Assembly: GCA_020444265.1 (NCBI GenBank)
Contig: JAHLLH010000005.1
Location: 1-64,000, forward strand
Reading direction: 5' to 3'
DNA length: 64,000 bases
From: a bacterium
GTDB lineage: Bacteria > Electryoneota > Electryoneia > Electryoneales > Electryoneaceae
A model generated the notes under the pieces. That model did not search any database and was not told the origin of the DNA. It worked only from the letters and a program-made list of their open reading frames with translations. The position numbers and the translations under genes are program-made. Below are positions 7,727-15,955 of the stretch, in pieces. Position 1 is the stretch's first letter. Every line of letters starts with the position of its first letter.

Positions 7727-8431
7727 CTACCCTCTCCTCGTCGCCATTGCTGCCGTCAGATTCCGCTGCAGGATCCCAGCCATGTTCGAGTGTTCCACCG
7801 TCATCTTCACCGTCTCCTCGAAACGCCAGCCACGTCGGATGTCCGCCGATCGCACCAACCAGTAAAGCACATCCAGCGGCCTGCGGTCCCGGCCACGCCG
7901 GCGCACAATCGCCAGCTTCCCGCCCTTCATCGTCATCAGGAATGCCTTAGCGGTCCTACGCTTTCGAGTCCCGCCATCGGCACGACTTCGACCACCCGTG
8001 TGAGGCCCTTCGTAGTCCTGCAGCAAGCGAGCCGGTTTCCACCTGGCACGGACCTTCCCGGACCCCGTCCGGTAGGCTTTCTTCCGCAGGTCCGCCCCCG
8101 GTACTGCGATCCTGCGACCCCGTGGAAACCGCTTTTCCCCACGTTCATGGTGAGGCATGAAGGAGGAGATCCGGTCTGCCGTGTGAACATCTGCCTGGGC
8201 GATTCCGTAACGCTTCAGGTCGCCTTTCCGTGCCGCTGTAATCCGGATCCCACGCGGGATGAATTCCCCATGCAGGTCAAACTGCCTGCGCGTCCGACGT
8301 TGCACCGCCCCCTGCGCATCCTTCGCCACCTGGGTCAACGTTTGCGCGAAAGCGAAGGGCAGTTGCTCCTTTTCCAGCCAGTTCAGATCACGCAAGGCAT
8401 CCTTGTACTGGATCGGTGACTGGACGATCAT
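7727..8431 (-). CDS. Hypothetical basic tail-region protein, 234 aa
   Basis: No family recognised with confidence. Strongly basic throughout, with repeated RGRR/RKRR clusters, including HERGEKRFPRGRRI and a C-terminal KLAIVRRRGRDRRPLD. The ATG at 8431 overlaps the tape-measure stop, giving coupled translation; the frame to 8452 would need a GTG further into the tape measure. Placed between tape measure and gp43, where Mu itself has no equivalent, it may be a minor tail or tail-completion protein. Confidence 0.7.
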   Translation of the reverse strand: MIVQSPIQYKDALRDLNWLEKEQLPFAFAQTLTQVAKDAQGAVQRRTRRQFDLHGEFIPRGIRITAARKGDLKRYGIAQADVHTADRISSFMPHHERGEKRFPRGRRIAVPGADLRKKAYRTGSGKVRARWKPARLLQDYEGPHTGGRSRADGGTRKRRTAKAFLMTMKGGKLAIVRRRGRDRRPLDVLYWLVRSADIRRGWRFEETVKMTVEHSNMAGILQRNLTAAMATRRG

Positions 8432-10086
8432 TCCAACCCCATCCCCGGCCACAGCATCCGGCCTGTATCCGGACTCAATTCAAGCGTCTCTTCAACCGTC
8501 ACCGGCTGACTGCCTGGAACCGTTTCCACACTCACACCCCTCGGCATCCCCTGGAACTTTACCAGCAATTCCGTGGGCCGTCCGCTTTGGCCGGTTGCAA
8601 GCGTATCCGAATTCGGCCCCACCCGGTTCTGAATGATGGCATTCCGATAGGCATCCTTCCCCGTCATCCAGTCCATCAGGCTGTTGAGGCCACCCATTCC
8701 CGCCCCGATCGGACCTGGTAGCGAGGTCGCCCCCTTCAGCGATGCCATCCCGGTACGCACCCCTGGCAGCAGGTTCGAGATGGTCGTCAGGTAAATCGCG
8801 ATCGATGCCAGCCCGCCCACAATCAGCGCGATTGGACTCGTCAATGCCACAAAAACCGGCAGCAGCATCTTGAAGCCCCAGACCACCCCGCCCCCGCCGA
8901 TCAGCAAGGGACCAATCATCGCGAGGGTTCCGCCGACCGCCAGCCCCCAATTCAACACCACCGGGTTCGTCTTGCCAAGCTCACGAGTTGCTGCGGCCAG
9001 TCCCTTCACCTTGGCCGTCAGGATGTCCAATGGTCCGCCCGGTTCACCTGGACGCATCACCGCCAGGCCCATCTCTTCCGCTGCGGATCGCAGTTCCTTC
9101 ACCGCACCAGCAAAGCCACGCATCTGCACCTGCGCGACACGATTGGCCTCGCCATAATTCGTTTGCAGGATCCTCGACAACCGCAGCAATTCATCGGACC
9201 CCTGCCCAACCAATGCCGCCATGCTGGGTCCGGCACGTTCCCCGAAAATCACCAGCATATCAGCCGCGGATGCCCCTGCGGTTTGCAGCTGATTGACCAG
9301 CCCGACCAGGTCAGAGAGGTTCCCCTGGCTGTCCAGCACATCTGCACGGCCAATGCCGAGGGCCGAGAGTCGCTTTCTTGCTTCTGTCGATGGATCGGTG
9401 ATCTTCGAGAGGATGCCACGCAACCCCGTCCCGGCCATCGTTGCCTGGATACCAGCATTGCCCAGCAGCCCGATCGCCGCCGCCGTCTGTTCGAAGGGAA
9501 CCTTCATGGCAGCAGCGATGGGAGCGACCATTTTCATCGCTTCGCCCAGCTGCTCGAGGTTGGTGTTGCTGCGGATGAATGTCCCGACCATCACATCGTT
9601 GACACGATTGATACGGTCCGCTGAGAACCCGTACCCGGTCAGCACATTCGAGGCGATATCAGCGGAACGAGCCAGGTCGATCTGCGCGGCCGATGCCAGG
9701 TCCAGCACCCCCGGCGTCGCCGCGAGGATCTGGTTCGTCTGGAAACCCGCCATCGACAGAAAACCCATCGCATCCGCTGCCTGCGATGCGGAAAACTGGG
9801 TCGTTGCTCCGAGGTCACGCGCCTGGCTGGATAGTTGCGCAAATTGGACGGCATTCGCTTGAGTGAGGACCTGGACACGGTTCATCGAGGATTCGTACCC
9901 GGCCGCCGTGTGGACCATCAAACCCAATCCGAGTGCAAGTGGTGCCGTGACACGAGTCGTCATCAAGCTACCCGTGCGACGCATCTTCCGACCGATGGAA
10001 TCGAGACGCCTGCCGACACGGCCCAGCACATTGCTGGCCCTGTCCTGCCCGATGATCGGCACCACAATCGGTCGTATTCCGCCCAC
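8428..10086 (-). CDS. Tail tape measure protein, TP901 family
   Basis: 552 aa. Residues about 60-260 carry the TP901 core (AAGYESSMNRVQVLTQ, ATTQFSASQAADAMGFL, SMAGFQTNQILAATPGVLDL, TGYGFSADRINRVNDVM). A hydrophobic stretch (GGTLAMIGPLLIGGGGVV and following) gives two membrane-like segments, usual for tape measures. It scaffolds tail-tube length and is ejected with DNA. At 552 aa it predicts a rather short tail. Directly downstream of the tail assembly chaperone and its frameshift product, as in Mu and lambda. Confidence 0.93.
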   Translation of the reverse strand: MGGIRPIVVPIIGQDRASNVLGRVGRRLDSIGRKMRRTGSLMTTRVTAPLALGLGLMVHTAAGYESSMNRVQVLTQANAVQFAQLSSQARDLGATTQFSASQAADAMGFLSMAGFQTNQILAATPGVLDLASAAQIDLARSADIASNVLTGYGFSADRINRVNDVMVGTFIRSNTNLEQLGEAMKMVAPIAAAMKVPFEQTAAAIGLLGNAGIQATMAGTGLRGILSKITDPSTEARKRLSALGIGRADVLDSQGNLSDLVGLVNQLQTAGASAADMLVIFGERAGPSMAALVGQGSDELLRLSRILQTNYGEANRVAQVQMRGFAGAVKELRSAAEEMGLAVMRPGEPGGPLDILTAKVKGLAAATRELGKTNPVVLNWGLAVGGTLAMIGPLLIGGGGVVWGFKMLLPVFVALTSPIALIVGGLASIAIYLTTISNLLPGVRTGMASLKGATSLPGPIGAGMGGLNSLMDWMTGKDAYRNAIIQNRVGPNSDTLATGQSGRPTELLVKFQGMPRGVSVETVPGSQPVTVEETLELSPDTGRMLWPGMGLE

Positions 10087-10103
10087 GTCTACCCTCTCTC
10101 CCT

Positions 10104-10210
10104 GGGTGGCCCGACTTGCTCGTCAAGTCGGGTGTATTCATCCAGTGTAGGCCGGATTCTTGAATCCGGCGAGGATGCCGTCAGGCATCGACCTCACCGC
10201 CGAAGGCGAC
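10104..10210. repeat. Composite hairpin repeat, modules A+B+C+D
   Basis: Same order as at 2840: CCCGACTTG/CAAGTCGGG followed by TGTATT, then GCCGGATT/AATCCGGC, then GATGCC/GGCATC, then CGCC/GGCG. It separates the tape-measure gene from the frameshift extension of the chaperone gene, ending at the extension's stop codon (10211-10213). Confidence 0.85.
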
Positions 10211-10809
10211 CTACCCCACTTCCCGCTTCACCGCTTCCTTCTCTGCCTCGTTGAGCGAGATCAACCCATCCAGCCACCACCCCGCCTCGACATCATCCAG
10301 GGCGAGGGCGTCCTCCGGACGGAAATGCAGGTCACGAGCGAGACGGACCGCTACCAGTCCCCCTCCGACTCGTTCCCACCCGGCAAAAAACCGTTCACCA
10401 CTTTCGTAAGCTGGAAGTAATCATACCCGTCTAGCTGATCGAGTTCGTACTGCTGCAGGCCGGTAGCGGCACCAATGAAATAGGCTGTCTGATCACCGGT
10501 TTTTCCGAGATTCATACCTTCACGGAGGGCCTTACCCGAGAGGCGATGATGGATCTTCACCTCTTCCAGGGTCTTCAGCGCCTTGTTGTTCGTTTTTCCC
10601 CTGATCTCGACCGGGTAGCGCAGACTGTAGATCAATGGCAAATGGAGGCTGCCCTCTTCCGCAGCTTCCTTCGCCTCGTCCACCGACAGGTTCTTCCCGT
10701 CCGCATCCTGAAAGGGATACGTCACGAGATCGTCCCGATCCTCACCCTTCCCCGCGTCCGTCTTCTGGTCCAATGCTTCCATATCCCGCTGCATCTGATC
10801 TTCACTCAT
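10211..10809 (-). CDS. Tail assembly chaperone, -1 frameshift fusion product (gpG-T/Mu gp41-type)
   Basis: The minus-strand zero frame begins at 10809 and stops at 10351. At 10390-10384 it contains the heptamer T TTT TTG in the correct phase (codons GGT TTT TTG). A -1 shift there opens a second frame that runs to the TAG at 10211-10213 and encodes about 57 further residues (starting AGWERVGGGLVAVRL and ending EKEAVKREVG). This matches the G/G-T arrangement conserved upstream of tape measures in lambda and Mu-like phages. The fusion product binds both tail protein and tape measure in known systems. Confidence 0.75.
10351..10809 (-). CDS. Tail assembly chaperone, unshifted product
   Basis: 152 aa from ATG 10809 (an alternative frame start at 10857 lies in repeat DNA). 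Acidic N-terminus, then a central domain (HLPLIYSLRYPVEIRGK, LKTLEEVKIHHRLSG) of the kind seen in Mu gp41 and phage E-type tail chaperones. It lies between tail tube and tape measure, as expected. The unshifted form is normally made in large excess over the frameshifted form. Confidence 0.82.
   Translation of the reverse strand: MSEDQMQRDMEALDQKTDAGKGEDRDDLVTYPFQDADGKNLSVDEAKEAAEEGSLHLPLIYSLRYPVEIRGKTNNKALKTLEEVKIHHRLSGKALREGMNLGKTGDQTAYFIGAATGLQQYELDQLDGYDYFQLTKVVNGFLPGGNESEGDW
10384..10390 (-). promoter_or_regulatory. -1 ribosomal frameshift slippery heptamer
   Basis: T TTT TTG on the minus strand, phased X XXY YYZ relative to the zero frame. Both tRNAs (Phe TTT, Leu TTG) can re-pair after slipping one base back. 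The new frame stays open for about 57 codons. Confidence 0.75.
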
Positions 10810-10842
10810 CGTTCCATCCTTCCCCTGGGGGATTGGCTTATT

Positions 10843-10886
10843 GGTGACTGTCACCAAGACCTTGATTCTTAGAAGTGACTGTCACC
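10843..10886. repeat. Paired-palindrome element S1
   Basis: Two GTGACTGTCACC palindromes whose starts lie 31-32 bp apart, ending 34 bp upstream of the chaperone start codon. Other copies are at 11350, 13328, 26911 and 32841. Confidence 0.85.
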
Positions 10887-10923
10887 TATAAGTCAATCCG
10901 ATTGCCAATCGCTGCTTATCCGA

Positions 10924-10974
10924 TGTTGGCCGGATTCTTGAATCCGGCGAGGATGCCGTCAGGCATCGACCGCA
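10924..10974. repeat. Hairpin repeat, modules B+C
   Basis: GCCGGATT/AATCCGGC hairpin followed by GATGCC/GGCATC hairpin, located just after the tail-tube stop codon (10978) in the direction of transcription. Confidence 0.8.
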
Positions 10975-10977
10975 TCC

Positions 10978-11328
10978 CTACACAAAGTCCCCGTTCGGCC
11001 CTTCAAACACCGCCGAGAGCTTCCTGGTTTGTGGGTTGAAGCTGCGCTCGCCCGAAAACGAACCATCCGTCAGCACGAAGGTCTGCCCGTTCTTGAATGG
11101 CACCTCGATCGTCGCACCATCCACATCGTAGATCGTCGACGGGCTTACGTTGTCCGGCACATACATCTCGATTTCGAGACGAGCCCCTTCACTCGTTTCC
11201 GTGAACCCGGCATGGCCGCTGTGCGACTGCATCGATTCACGCTTGTCGCCGCTGGGACGGCACATCGGTTCGCCGTCTGTCTGGTAACGGGTCCCGTTGA
11301 TCACGAGCCCATCCGCTCCACCCTTCAT
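10978..11328 (-). CDS. Tail tube protein, Mu gpM-like
   Basis: 116 aa, a usual length for Mu-type tubes. Segments typical of the family include GLVINGTRYQTDGE near the start and the beta-rich ARLEIEMYVPDNVS. Start at 11328 follows AGGCAGGAT; the longer frame to 11391 would translate repeat S2. Lies directly after the sheath gene, with an intervening repeat, as in Mu (sheath then tube). Confidence 0.85.
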   Translation of the reverse strand: MKGGADGLVINGTRYQTDGEPMCRPSGDKRESMQSHSGHAGFTETSEGARLEIEMYVPDNVSPSTIYDVDGATIEVPFKNGQTFVLTDGSFSGERSFNPQTRKLSAVFEGPNGDFV

Positions 11329-11349
11329 ATCCTGCCTCACTTTCCAAAA

Positions 11350-11392
11350 GTGACTGTCACCAAGGTTTTGACGTTTGAGAGTGACTGTCACC
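11350..11392. repeat. Paired-palindrome element S2
   Basis: Two GTGACTGTCACC palindromes 31 bp apart, separated by CAAGGTTTTGACGTTTGAGA. The element ends 22 bp upstream of the tail-tube start codon. Confidence 0.88.
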
Positions 11393-11481
11393 AGACCTTA
11401 CCCGGCCACCAGCCACCCCACCCAGGGGCGCCGGGTCCAGTCACCGGCCCACCGCCAGTGCAGGACCCGGCGTTGCCGCCC

Positions 11482-12966
11482 CTACTGCTTGAACTGGAAC
11501 GTGCCGGCAATCGACCGCAGCTGGTTCATCAGGTCCGGAGTCGCCAGCACTTCAACCACGTTCGGATCGCCCGTCTTTCGCTGCACCACGATGCCGTCCT
11601 TGAAGCTGTCGTAATCCTCGACCCAGCCCTTGCTGATCCAGGTCCGGCACAGCCCCAGCATCTCGTTCTTGATCCGCCCTGGCGTCACCACCGGTCCGCC
11701 TTCGGGACCCACACCCGCATCGCTGGAGGCCAGCTTCGCACGTGGGTAACGAGTCTGCATCTGGGTCACCGTCTCGTAACGCAGATGCATCAGGGTGAGC
11801 TTGGTGTTCAAGTCACGGTAGGTCGGGTCCGCAGCACCGGCACCGTTGGTCTGGTACATGGTCACTAGACGTTCAATCCGCATGGCACGGGCACCGTCCG
11901 GAACAACTGTCGCGATACCATCCAACAGGAGCAGCTCACGTTCCGTGCGGGTCAGATCGCTGCCGCGAGTCGGTGCGAGGATCCCCGTGAGGACTTCGGT
12001 CTGGAAGGGACGGGACGGGTCGGCAGATCCTTCCGTCGCCACCACAGCGGCAACCACAGCAGCCACATCTTCCGGTGTGTTCGGGATCCCGTTGCACCCC
12101 ACCGCCGTAACATGCTTCGAGTTGCGCCCGTTGCCCCAGCTGGCCAGCGCTGCCACCGATGTTGCCACCTTGCCTACAAAGACGTGCCCGTCGTGCATCA
12201 CATCCGCACCCCACTGGGCATCCAACACCGCCTCGATCGCAGTCAGGTTGGTCGCGTCCATATAGGGCATCGCGATCACCTGGTACCAGTCCTCACCGAT
12301 CAAGTCGGTGATCGTGGTAACATCCGGGTTGGTCGCACCGGCGGTCATCGCGGATCCTGTGTCACCCATTGCCGCAATGGTCACCGTCAGACCTGCAGGG
12401 ACCGCTTCACCGTCTCCGTAGCTGACACGCACATCGATGTCGTTACCCGCTTCACCCTTGTGACGTGCCGTCAGGCCGATCGTGCCGTCCTCGTTATCCG
12501 TGGCTGTCACCGGCAGATCGGTGTCGGCGTTGATCGCAGCGGCCACATCCGCATCGAGATCCGTGTGGGTATCCCCGACCGCCACCGCGACCGTGACCTT
12601 TTTCCCGGCAATCCAGAGATTGATCGTCCCTGCAGCCGTCGCAGTACCCGCCAGGGTGATCAGCCCGGTCGCTGCCACACCCGCGCCCGCGTCTGCTAGA
12701 CCGCCGCAGTAGAGCGCCGCCTTCGGGTTGGCCGCGAAATAGGCCGCGCACATGCGAGCCAGCTGACTGCCAACACCATAGTATTCTTCCGCCATCGCGA
12801 CAGAGGTCACCAGGTCGATACGGCCCTCGGCAAGGCTGCCAGCAGAAAGCAATCCGCCGATGAAGAGCACCTTGTAAGGCAGAGCCCCCACCCCATCCTG
12901 GGACTGGCTGCCATCAAAGTTGAATGCCACAATGGGCGTCAATCCTGTGGTCGGAAACGTGCTCAT
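11482..12966 (-). CDS. Tail sheath protein, Mu gpL-like
   Basis: 494 aa, normal for the family. Contractile sheath subunit. N-terminal region VAFNFDGSQSQ...LPYKVLFIG, an inserted domain at about 115-200 (VAVAVGDTHTDLDADVAAAI), and the conserved C-terminal sheath domain (LTRTERELLLLDGIATV, YRDLNTKLTLMHLRYETV, KDGIVVQRKTGDPNVVEVLA). Its start overlaps the gp38 stop by 4 bases. Directly upstream of the tube gene. Confidence 0.95.
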   Translation of the reverse strand: MSTFPTTGLTPIVAFNFDGSQSQDGVGALPYKVLFIGGLLSAGSLAEGRIDLVTSVAMAEEYYGVGSQLARMCAAYFAANPKAALYCGGLADAGAGVAATGLITLAGTATAAGTINLWIAGKKVTVAVAVGDTHTDLDADVAAAINADTDLPVTATDNEDGTIGLTARHKGEAGNDIDVRVSYGDGEAVPAGLTVTIAAMGDTGSAMTAGATNPDVTTITDLIGEDWYQVIAMPYMDATNLTAIEAVLDAQWGADVMHDGHVFVGKVATSVAALASWGNGRNSKHVTAVGCNGIPNTPEDVAAVVAAVVATEGSADPSRPFQTEVLTGILAPTRGSDLTRTERELLLLDGIATVVPDGARAMRIERLVTMYQTNGAGAADPTYRDLNTKLTLMHLRYETVTQMQTRYPRAKLASSDAGVGPEGGPVVTPGRIKNEMLGLCRTWISKGWVEDYDSFKDGIVVQRKTGDPNVVEVLATPDLMNQLRSIAGTFQFKQ

Positions 12967-13289
12967 TTCGACCCTCCAGCGTCAGTGTCTTCCCCAGCGC
13001 CCAAGCTCGCTTCAGCGGGCTTCGACGTTTTCTTTGGGCGCGTCGGGGATCCCCCGCCATTCGCACCCTGCTTCGGGGCTACCTTTGATTGATCCCCGTC
13101 AGATGGCACGGGTGCGTCCAGGGTGATGTCCCCCTGCTTCAGCCGACGACGCCAGTACGGTGCCCAGGCCACCGCCTGTCCCGTCGCCGGAATCACCATC
13201 GCCGTGTGCGGGTGACGGACCCGTCGACCTTCGGCCGGGTAGACCGTCACACGTTCACCTTGCGCTGGCATCTGTTTCGTCTCCTGCAT
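12963..13289 (-). CDS. Mu gp38-like small tail protein (DUF2635) with repeat-derived C-terminus
   Basis: 108 aa. The N-terminal 50 residues (VTVYPAEGRRVRHPHT, AVAWAPYWRRRLKQGDI) match DUF2635, the small protein just before the sheath in Mu-like phages. The rest is low-complexity and is encoded across a copy of hairpin repeat family F (12991-13050), so the tail probably arose by insertion of that repeat. The stop overlaps the sheath start. Confidence 0.82.
   Translation of the reverse strand: MQETKQMPAQGERVTVYPAEGRRVRHPHTAMVIPATGQAVAWAPYWRRRLKQGDITLDAPVPSDGDQSKVAPKQGANGGGSPTRPKKTSKPAEASLGAGEDTDAGGSK
12991..13050. repeat. Family F inverted repeat inside the gp38-like gene
   Basis: TCCCCAGCGCCCAA pairs with TTGGGCGCGTCGGGGA. 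Related copies are at 22191 and 28221. Here it is translated in frame as the gp38 C-terminal extension. Confidence 0.7.
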
Positions 13290-13305
13290 CTACAGCCTCC
13301 CTTTC

Positions 13306-13370
13306 GGGTGGCCCGACTTGCGACCGAGTGACTGTCACCAAGGTTTTGAGGTTTGAGAGTGACTGTCACC
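13306..13370. repeat. Truncated module A joined to paired-palindrome element S3
   Basis: GGGTGGCCCGACTTGC breaks off and runs straight into S3, two GTGACTGTCACC palindromes 31 bp apart (13328-13370). S3 begins 39 bp upstream of the gp38 start. The junction suggests that S elements insert into older A elements. The following 13374-13399 contains a short GCCCG/CGGGC hairpin. Confidence 0.75.
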
Positions 13371-13399
13371 AGCCCGATCAAACCGGGCGGTTTATCCAA

Positions 13400-13963
13400 T
13401 TATTGAGGTTCTACCTTGAATCCCTGATCAGCCACATCCTCGCTGCTGTTCATCTGCATCGTTCCGTCGATCGACTTGAAGGATTCTTCCGGACGTTCAC
13501 GCTGGGGACGGTTCTCGTCGTACTCGATCTGGTAACGCGCTACCAGTCCCCCAACCGCCACCAACCCTTCACCCAGGTCCGTTTGATCGTTCAACTCCTC
13601 ACTGCCGGCGGGCACCAGGTCGGTGACCACACCGCCGAGGGTTTCATCCTCCAACAGGGCTACCCTTGCGGACGCTGCGTAATCATCCAAATCGTTCGCC
13701 AGGTCGTCGTACTGCCCGTCATCGTCCGGTGTACGGTCAAAGTCGATAAAGACAAGTTCCAGACGGCCATTCATTTCGTAGGTGTCAGGCCCCCTGCGAA
13801 TCGTCCCCACATCATCCGTGTGGATCCGCACGAGGCAGCAGGGCAGATGCTGGTACCACGTCGGCGATAAACGGCCGCCGTAAATCCGTTTCGGCAAGCC
13901 ATCCGCCGCACGCAACACCTCCAGCACCTTCCGCCTGATCGCCTTCCGTTTGCTGCTCGCCAT
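13400..13963 (-). CDS. Mu gp37-like tail protein
   Basis: 187 aa from ATG 13963; the frame to 14002 would begin inside repeat DNA. The segment EMNGRLELVFIDFDRTPDDD plus its slot before gp38 and sheath fit the Mu gp37/DUF1834 position, usually taken to be a tail-terminator or minor tail protein. Sequence recognition alone is weak, so the call rests mostly on gene order. Confidence 0.65.
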   Translation of the reverse strand: MASSKRKAIRRKVLEVLRAADGLPKRIYGGRLSPTWYQHLPCCLVRIHTDDVGTIRRGPDTYEMNGRLELVFIDFDRTPDDDGQYDDLANDLDDYAASARVALLEDETLGGVVTDLVPAGSEELNDQTDLGEGLVAVGGLVARYQIEYDENRPQRERPEESFKSIDGTMQMNSSEDVADQGFKVEPQ

Positions 13964-13977
13964 CCCTGTCCGTCTCC

Positions 13978-14073
13978 TGGGTGCCCCGGCTTGACTTGCC
14001 AAGCCGGGTTTCTGTGTCCAGTGTAGGCCGGGGTTTCCAACCCCGGCGAGGATGGGCGTTAGCCCATCGACCG
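13978..14073. repeat. Composite hairpin repeat, modules A+B+C'
   Basis: CCCGGCTTG/CAAGCCGGG followed by TTTCTGT, then GCCGGGGTT/AACCCCGGC, then GATGGGC/GCCCATC. Sits between the gp37-like start and the stop of the 125-aa head-tail gene. Confidence 0.85.
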
Positions 14074-14074
14074 C

Positions 14075-14452
14075 TTATACCGTCCTGAAATAGATCGTTG
14101 TCACCCCGTGCCGCTCGATCGGAGGCTGGCTCACCTGGTAGGTCCGCCCCTTGATCACCACCTTGTCATTCGGCTGGATCTTCGCCGTCAGCAGATGCGA
14201 CGGCACCATCAGCTGAGGTGTCGCACTCGGCACCATCACCCCCGAATCCAGGTCCAGCTCCACACCCGTTTCATCGAAGATCCCCGACACCGTCAAGGGC
14301 GATTGGTTCGCCAGCAGCAGCGTAGCCGACACCGAAAATTCCGCCGAAAACACCGCCGCCAGGTCTGCCTGGAATTGCGCATCGATGTCGGACATGACCG
14401 CGAGGATCCCGACCGCTGTTCCCACCGCTGTCCTCGGCGCAATCCCGTTCAC
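14075..14452 (-). CDS. Head-tail joining protein, gpFII/attachment-like
   Basis: 125 aa. GTG start at 14452 has GGAG 7 bases upstream; an internal ATG (14395) lacks a ribosome site. Predicted beta-rich C-terminal domain (LLTAKIQPNDKVVIKGRTYQV) resembles small head-tail attachment proteins of the lambda gpFII type. It lies between head genes and the first tail genes, as expected for a connector. Confidence 0.6.
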   Translation of the reverse strand: MNGIAPRTAVGTAVGILAVMSDIDAQFQADLAAVFSAEFSVSATLLLANQSPLTVSGIFDETGVELDLDSGVMVPSATPQLMVPSHLLTAKIQPNDKVVIKGRTYQVSQPPIERHGVTTIYFRTV

Positions 14453-14462
14453 CGCTTACTCC

Positions 14463-14510
14463 TGAAAGTCATTGCGAGGAAGCGCTCCGCGCTGACGAAG
14501 CAACCCCCAA
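14463..14510. repeat. Family E repeat (CATTGCGAGGAAGCG type)
   Basis: GTCATTGCGAGGAAGCGCTCCGC followed by GAAGCAACCCCC. Related copies or fragments at 2840, 15317, 23812 and, inverted, at about 25066. Confidence 0.7.
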
Positions 14511-14523
14511 CCACACCCACCGC

Positions 14524-14895
14524 TCAGCCCTTCCCCTGCCGCGTATTCGCTTGACGTTCGATGTCCAGCGATTTCGCCACCCCTTTGATCATCTCGACCA
14601 CCCCAGCGAATTGCGCCGTCAGCTTGGAGAAGTCGCTGCGCAGGCTGGTCATCGCACCGTTGAATTCTTCTTTCGCCAGCTTGTTGTCACGCAGATGCTG
14701 CACCCCCAATGCGAGGTTTTCAATCTCCCGCTCGTGCGATTCCAGCTTCTCCTCAACCTTGCCAAGACGGCGGCTGTTGTCACGCAGGGTCCACCCAACG
14801 CCGATGAACCATCCAACAGCACCAGCCACCACGCCCACGATGGCCACCAGGGCCGTTATCCATTCCGGCGTCAACGATAGAGCCATCAGATTCAT
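14524..14895 (-). CDS. Membrane-anchored coiled-coil protein (possible lysis accessory)
   Basis: 123 aa. A single N-terminal membrane span (WITALVAIVGVVAGAVGWFI) is followed by about 60 residues of heptad-rich coiled coil (KVEEKLESHEREIENLALGV). This is the layout of haemolysin XhlA-like and other holin-accessory proteins, but no family signature is certain. Start at ATG 14895 has AGGA 8 bases upstream and lies 2 bases after the previous stop. An unusual place for a lysis gene, in the head-tail junction. Confidence 0.6.
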   Translation of the reverse strand: MNLMALSLTPEWITALVAIVGVVAGAVGWFIGVGWTLRDNSRRLGKVEEKLESHEREIENLALGVQHLRDNKLAKEEFNGAMTSLRSDFSKLTAQFAGVVEMIKGVAKSLDIERQANTRQGKG

Positions 14896-14897
14896 CG

Positions 14898-15305
14898 TCA
14901 GATCCTGAACAGTTTGTTGATTCCGTTGTCCCACACCACCGTGAAGTCTGTCCCGGCTGGGGTGAAGGGCAGGCTGTCATCCGTGTCGAACAGGGCCAGC
15001 AATGGGCTCGCTGCATCATCGCTGTTCAACACCACCAGGAGAACCGCCCCCACATCCCCGGAATGCGTCACAGTGGGCCAGGTCACATCGTCCGCATCGA
15101 AGGCACCCGCCGCCACCGAACAGCCGGTGAGGGTCTGCACCGCGACACGTGCCCCCTCCGGCACATCCGCCAGGCTCGAGTGGTTCACCAGGTCCGGCGT
15201 GTAGAGATCCAGATCGATCAGGAACGCCACCACCTGGTCGCCTTCCAGGTCGATCTGTCCCAGCAGGAACCCGTCACGTGCCCCGTTGTACATCCCGTTC
15301 GCCAT
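14898..15305 (-). CDS. Hypothetical phage protein, 135 aa
   Basis: Starts MANGMYNGARDGFLLGQIDL and is predicted mostly beta; the family 'MYNGARDGFLLGQIDL...' occurs in structural regions of many prophages, where it is usually unnamed. Located between head and connector genes, so a minor structural protein is plausible. Family and role are not certain. Confidence 0.65.
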   Translation of the reverse strand: MANGMYNGARDGFLLGQIDLEGDQVVAFLIDLDLYTPDLVNHSSLADVPEGARVAVQTLTGCSVAAGAFDADDVTWPTVTHSGDVGAVLLVVLNSDDAASPLLALFDTDDSLPFTPAGTDFTVVWDNGINKLFRI

Positions 15306-15316
15306 CGATGCCCTCT

Positions 15317-15345
15317 CAAGTCATTGCGAGCGAAGAAAAGCAAAC
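15317..15345. repeat. Family E fragment
   Basis: GTCATTGCGAGCGAAGAAAAGC, a degenerate copy of the CATTGCGAGG repeat, between two genes. Confidence 0.5.
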
Positions 15346-15362
15346 CTCGTCCGCACGCGACC

Positions 15363-15890
15363 CTATTCTTTCACGTACCGCCACCAGCCACGAACCGCCA
15401 CGGTATCATCCTCCGTGCCGTAAACCGTAACACGGACCGCCAGGGACCCCTTCCAGATCAATTCCGGTTCCCTGGCAGATGGACTGCCCAGCAGCAACGG
15501 ATACCAGGTTGAGTCGATCGGAACAAACCCGACTCCCACCGAGGTGGCGATCCAGTTCGGAGTGCCCCACTCCTCACAATTGGTGTCAATCAGCGCTGCA
15601 CGCCATCCGAGAAGGGCTGCAGCGTCGGTGTCCAGGGGACGCCAGGCCACCCTAATGCTGTCCGCTGGCCCCTGGGCGACCGAATCCACCAGCACCGCGC
15701 CGTAGAATCTGGATGCGGTCGACGGCACGTCGAACGTGAGCGTTGCAGATCCCGACCCGCCTGCATCCACTATCACCGTGTCCGGACCATCGGCCACACG
15801 CCACCCGATCGGTTCACCGAAGACCACCCCGCCCGCGAGAAACATCGTTCCCGCCAGTAGAATCGCAAGACATGTCAGAAGTCGCTTCAT
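15363..15890 (-). CDS. Exported protein with Sec signal peptide inside the structural region
   Basis: 175 aa, no family recognised. Residues 1-25 form a signal peptide (basic MKRLLT, then a long hydrophobic core, cleavage near VVFGEP). The mature part is predicted beta-rich and aromatic (WRVADG, RGWWRYVKE at the end). It is paired with another signal-peptide gene immediately upstream, and both separate the capsid genes from the connector genes. Exported cargo carried by the prophage, or unusual fibre components, are both possible. Confidence 0.6.
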   Translation of the reverse strand: MKRLLTCLAILLAGTMFLAGGVVFGEPIGWRVADGPDTVIVDAGGSGSATLTFDVPSTASRFYGAVLVDSVAQGPADSIRVAWRPLDTDAAALLGWRAALIDTNCEEWGTPNWIATSVGVGFVPIDSTWYPLLLGSPSAREPELIWKGSLAVRVTVYGTEDDTVAVRGWWRYVKE

Positions 15891-15905
15891 CGTTGTTTCC
15901 TTCGA

Positions 15906-15943
15906 ACACCCCGGCTCAGCCTGTGGGCCGGGGTTATTCTGAG
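15906..15943. repeat. Module A-like hairpin
   Basis: CCCCGGC pairs with GCCGGGG around an 11-nt loop, followed by TTATTC, in the plus-strand orientation shared by the other A modules. Confidence 0.55.
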
Positions 15944-15955
15944 TTCACCCACCGA

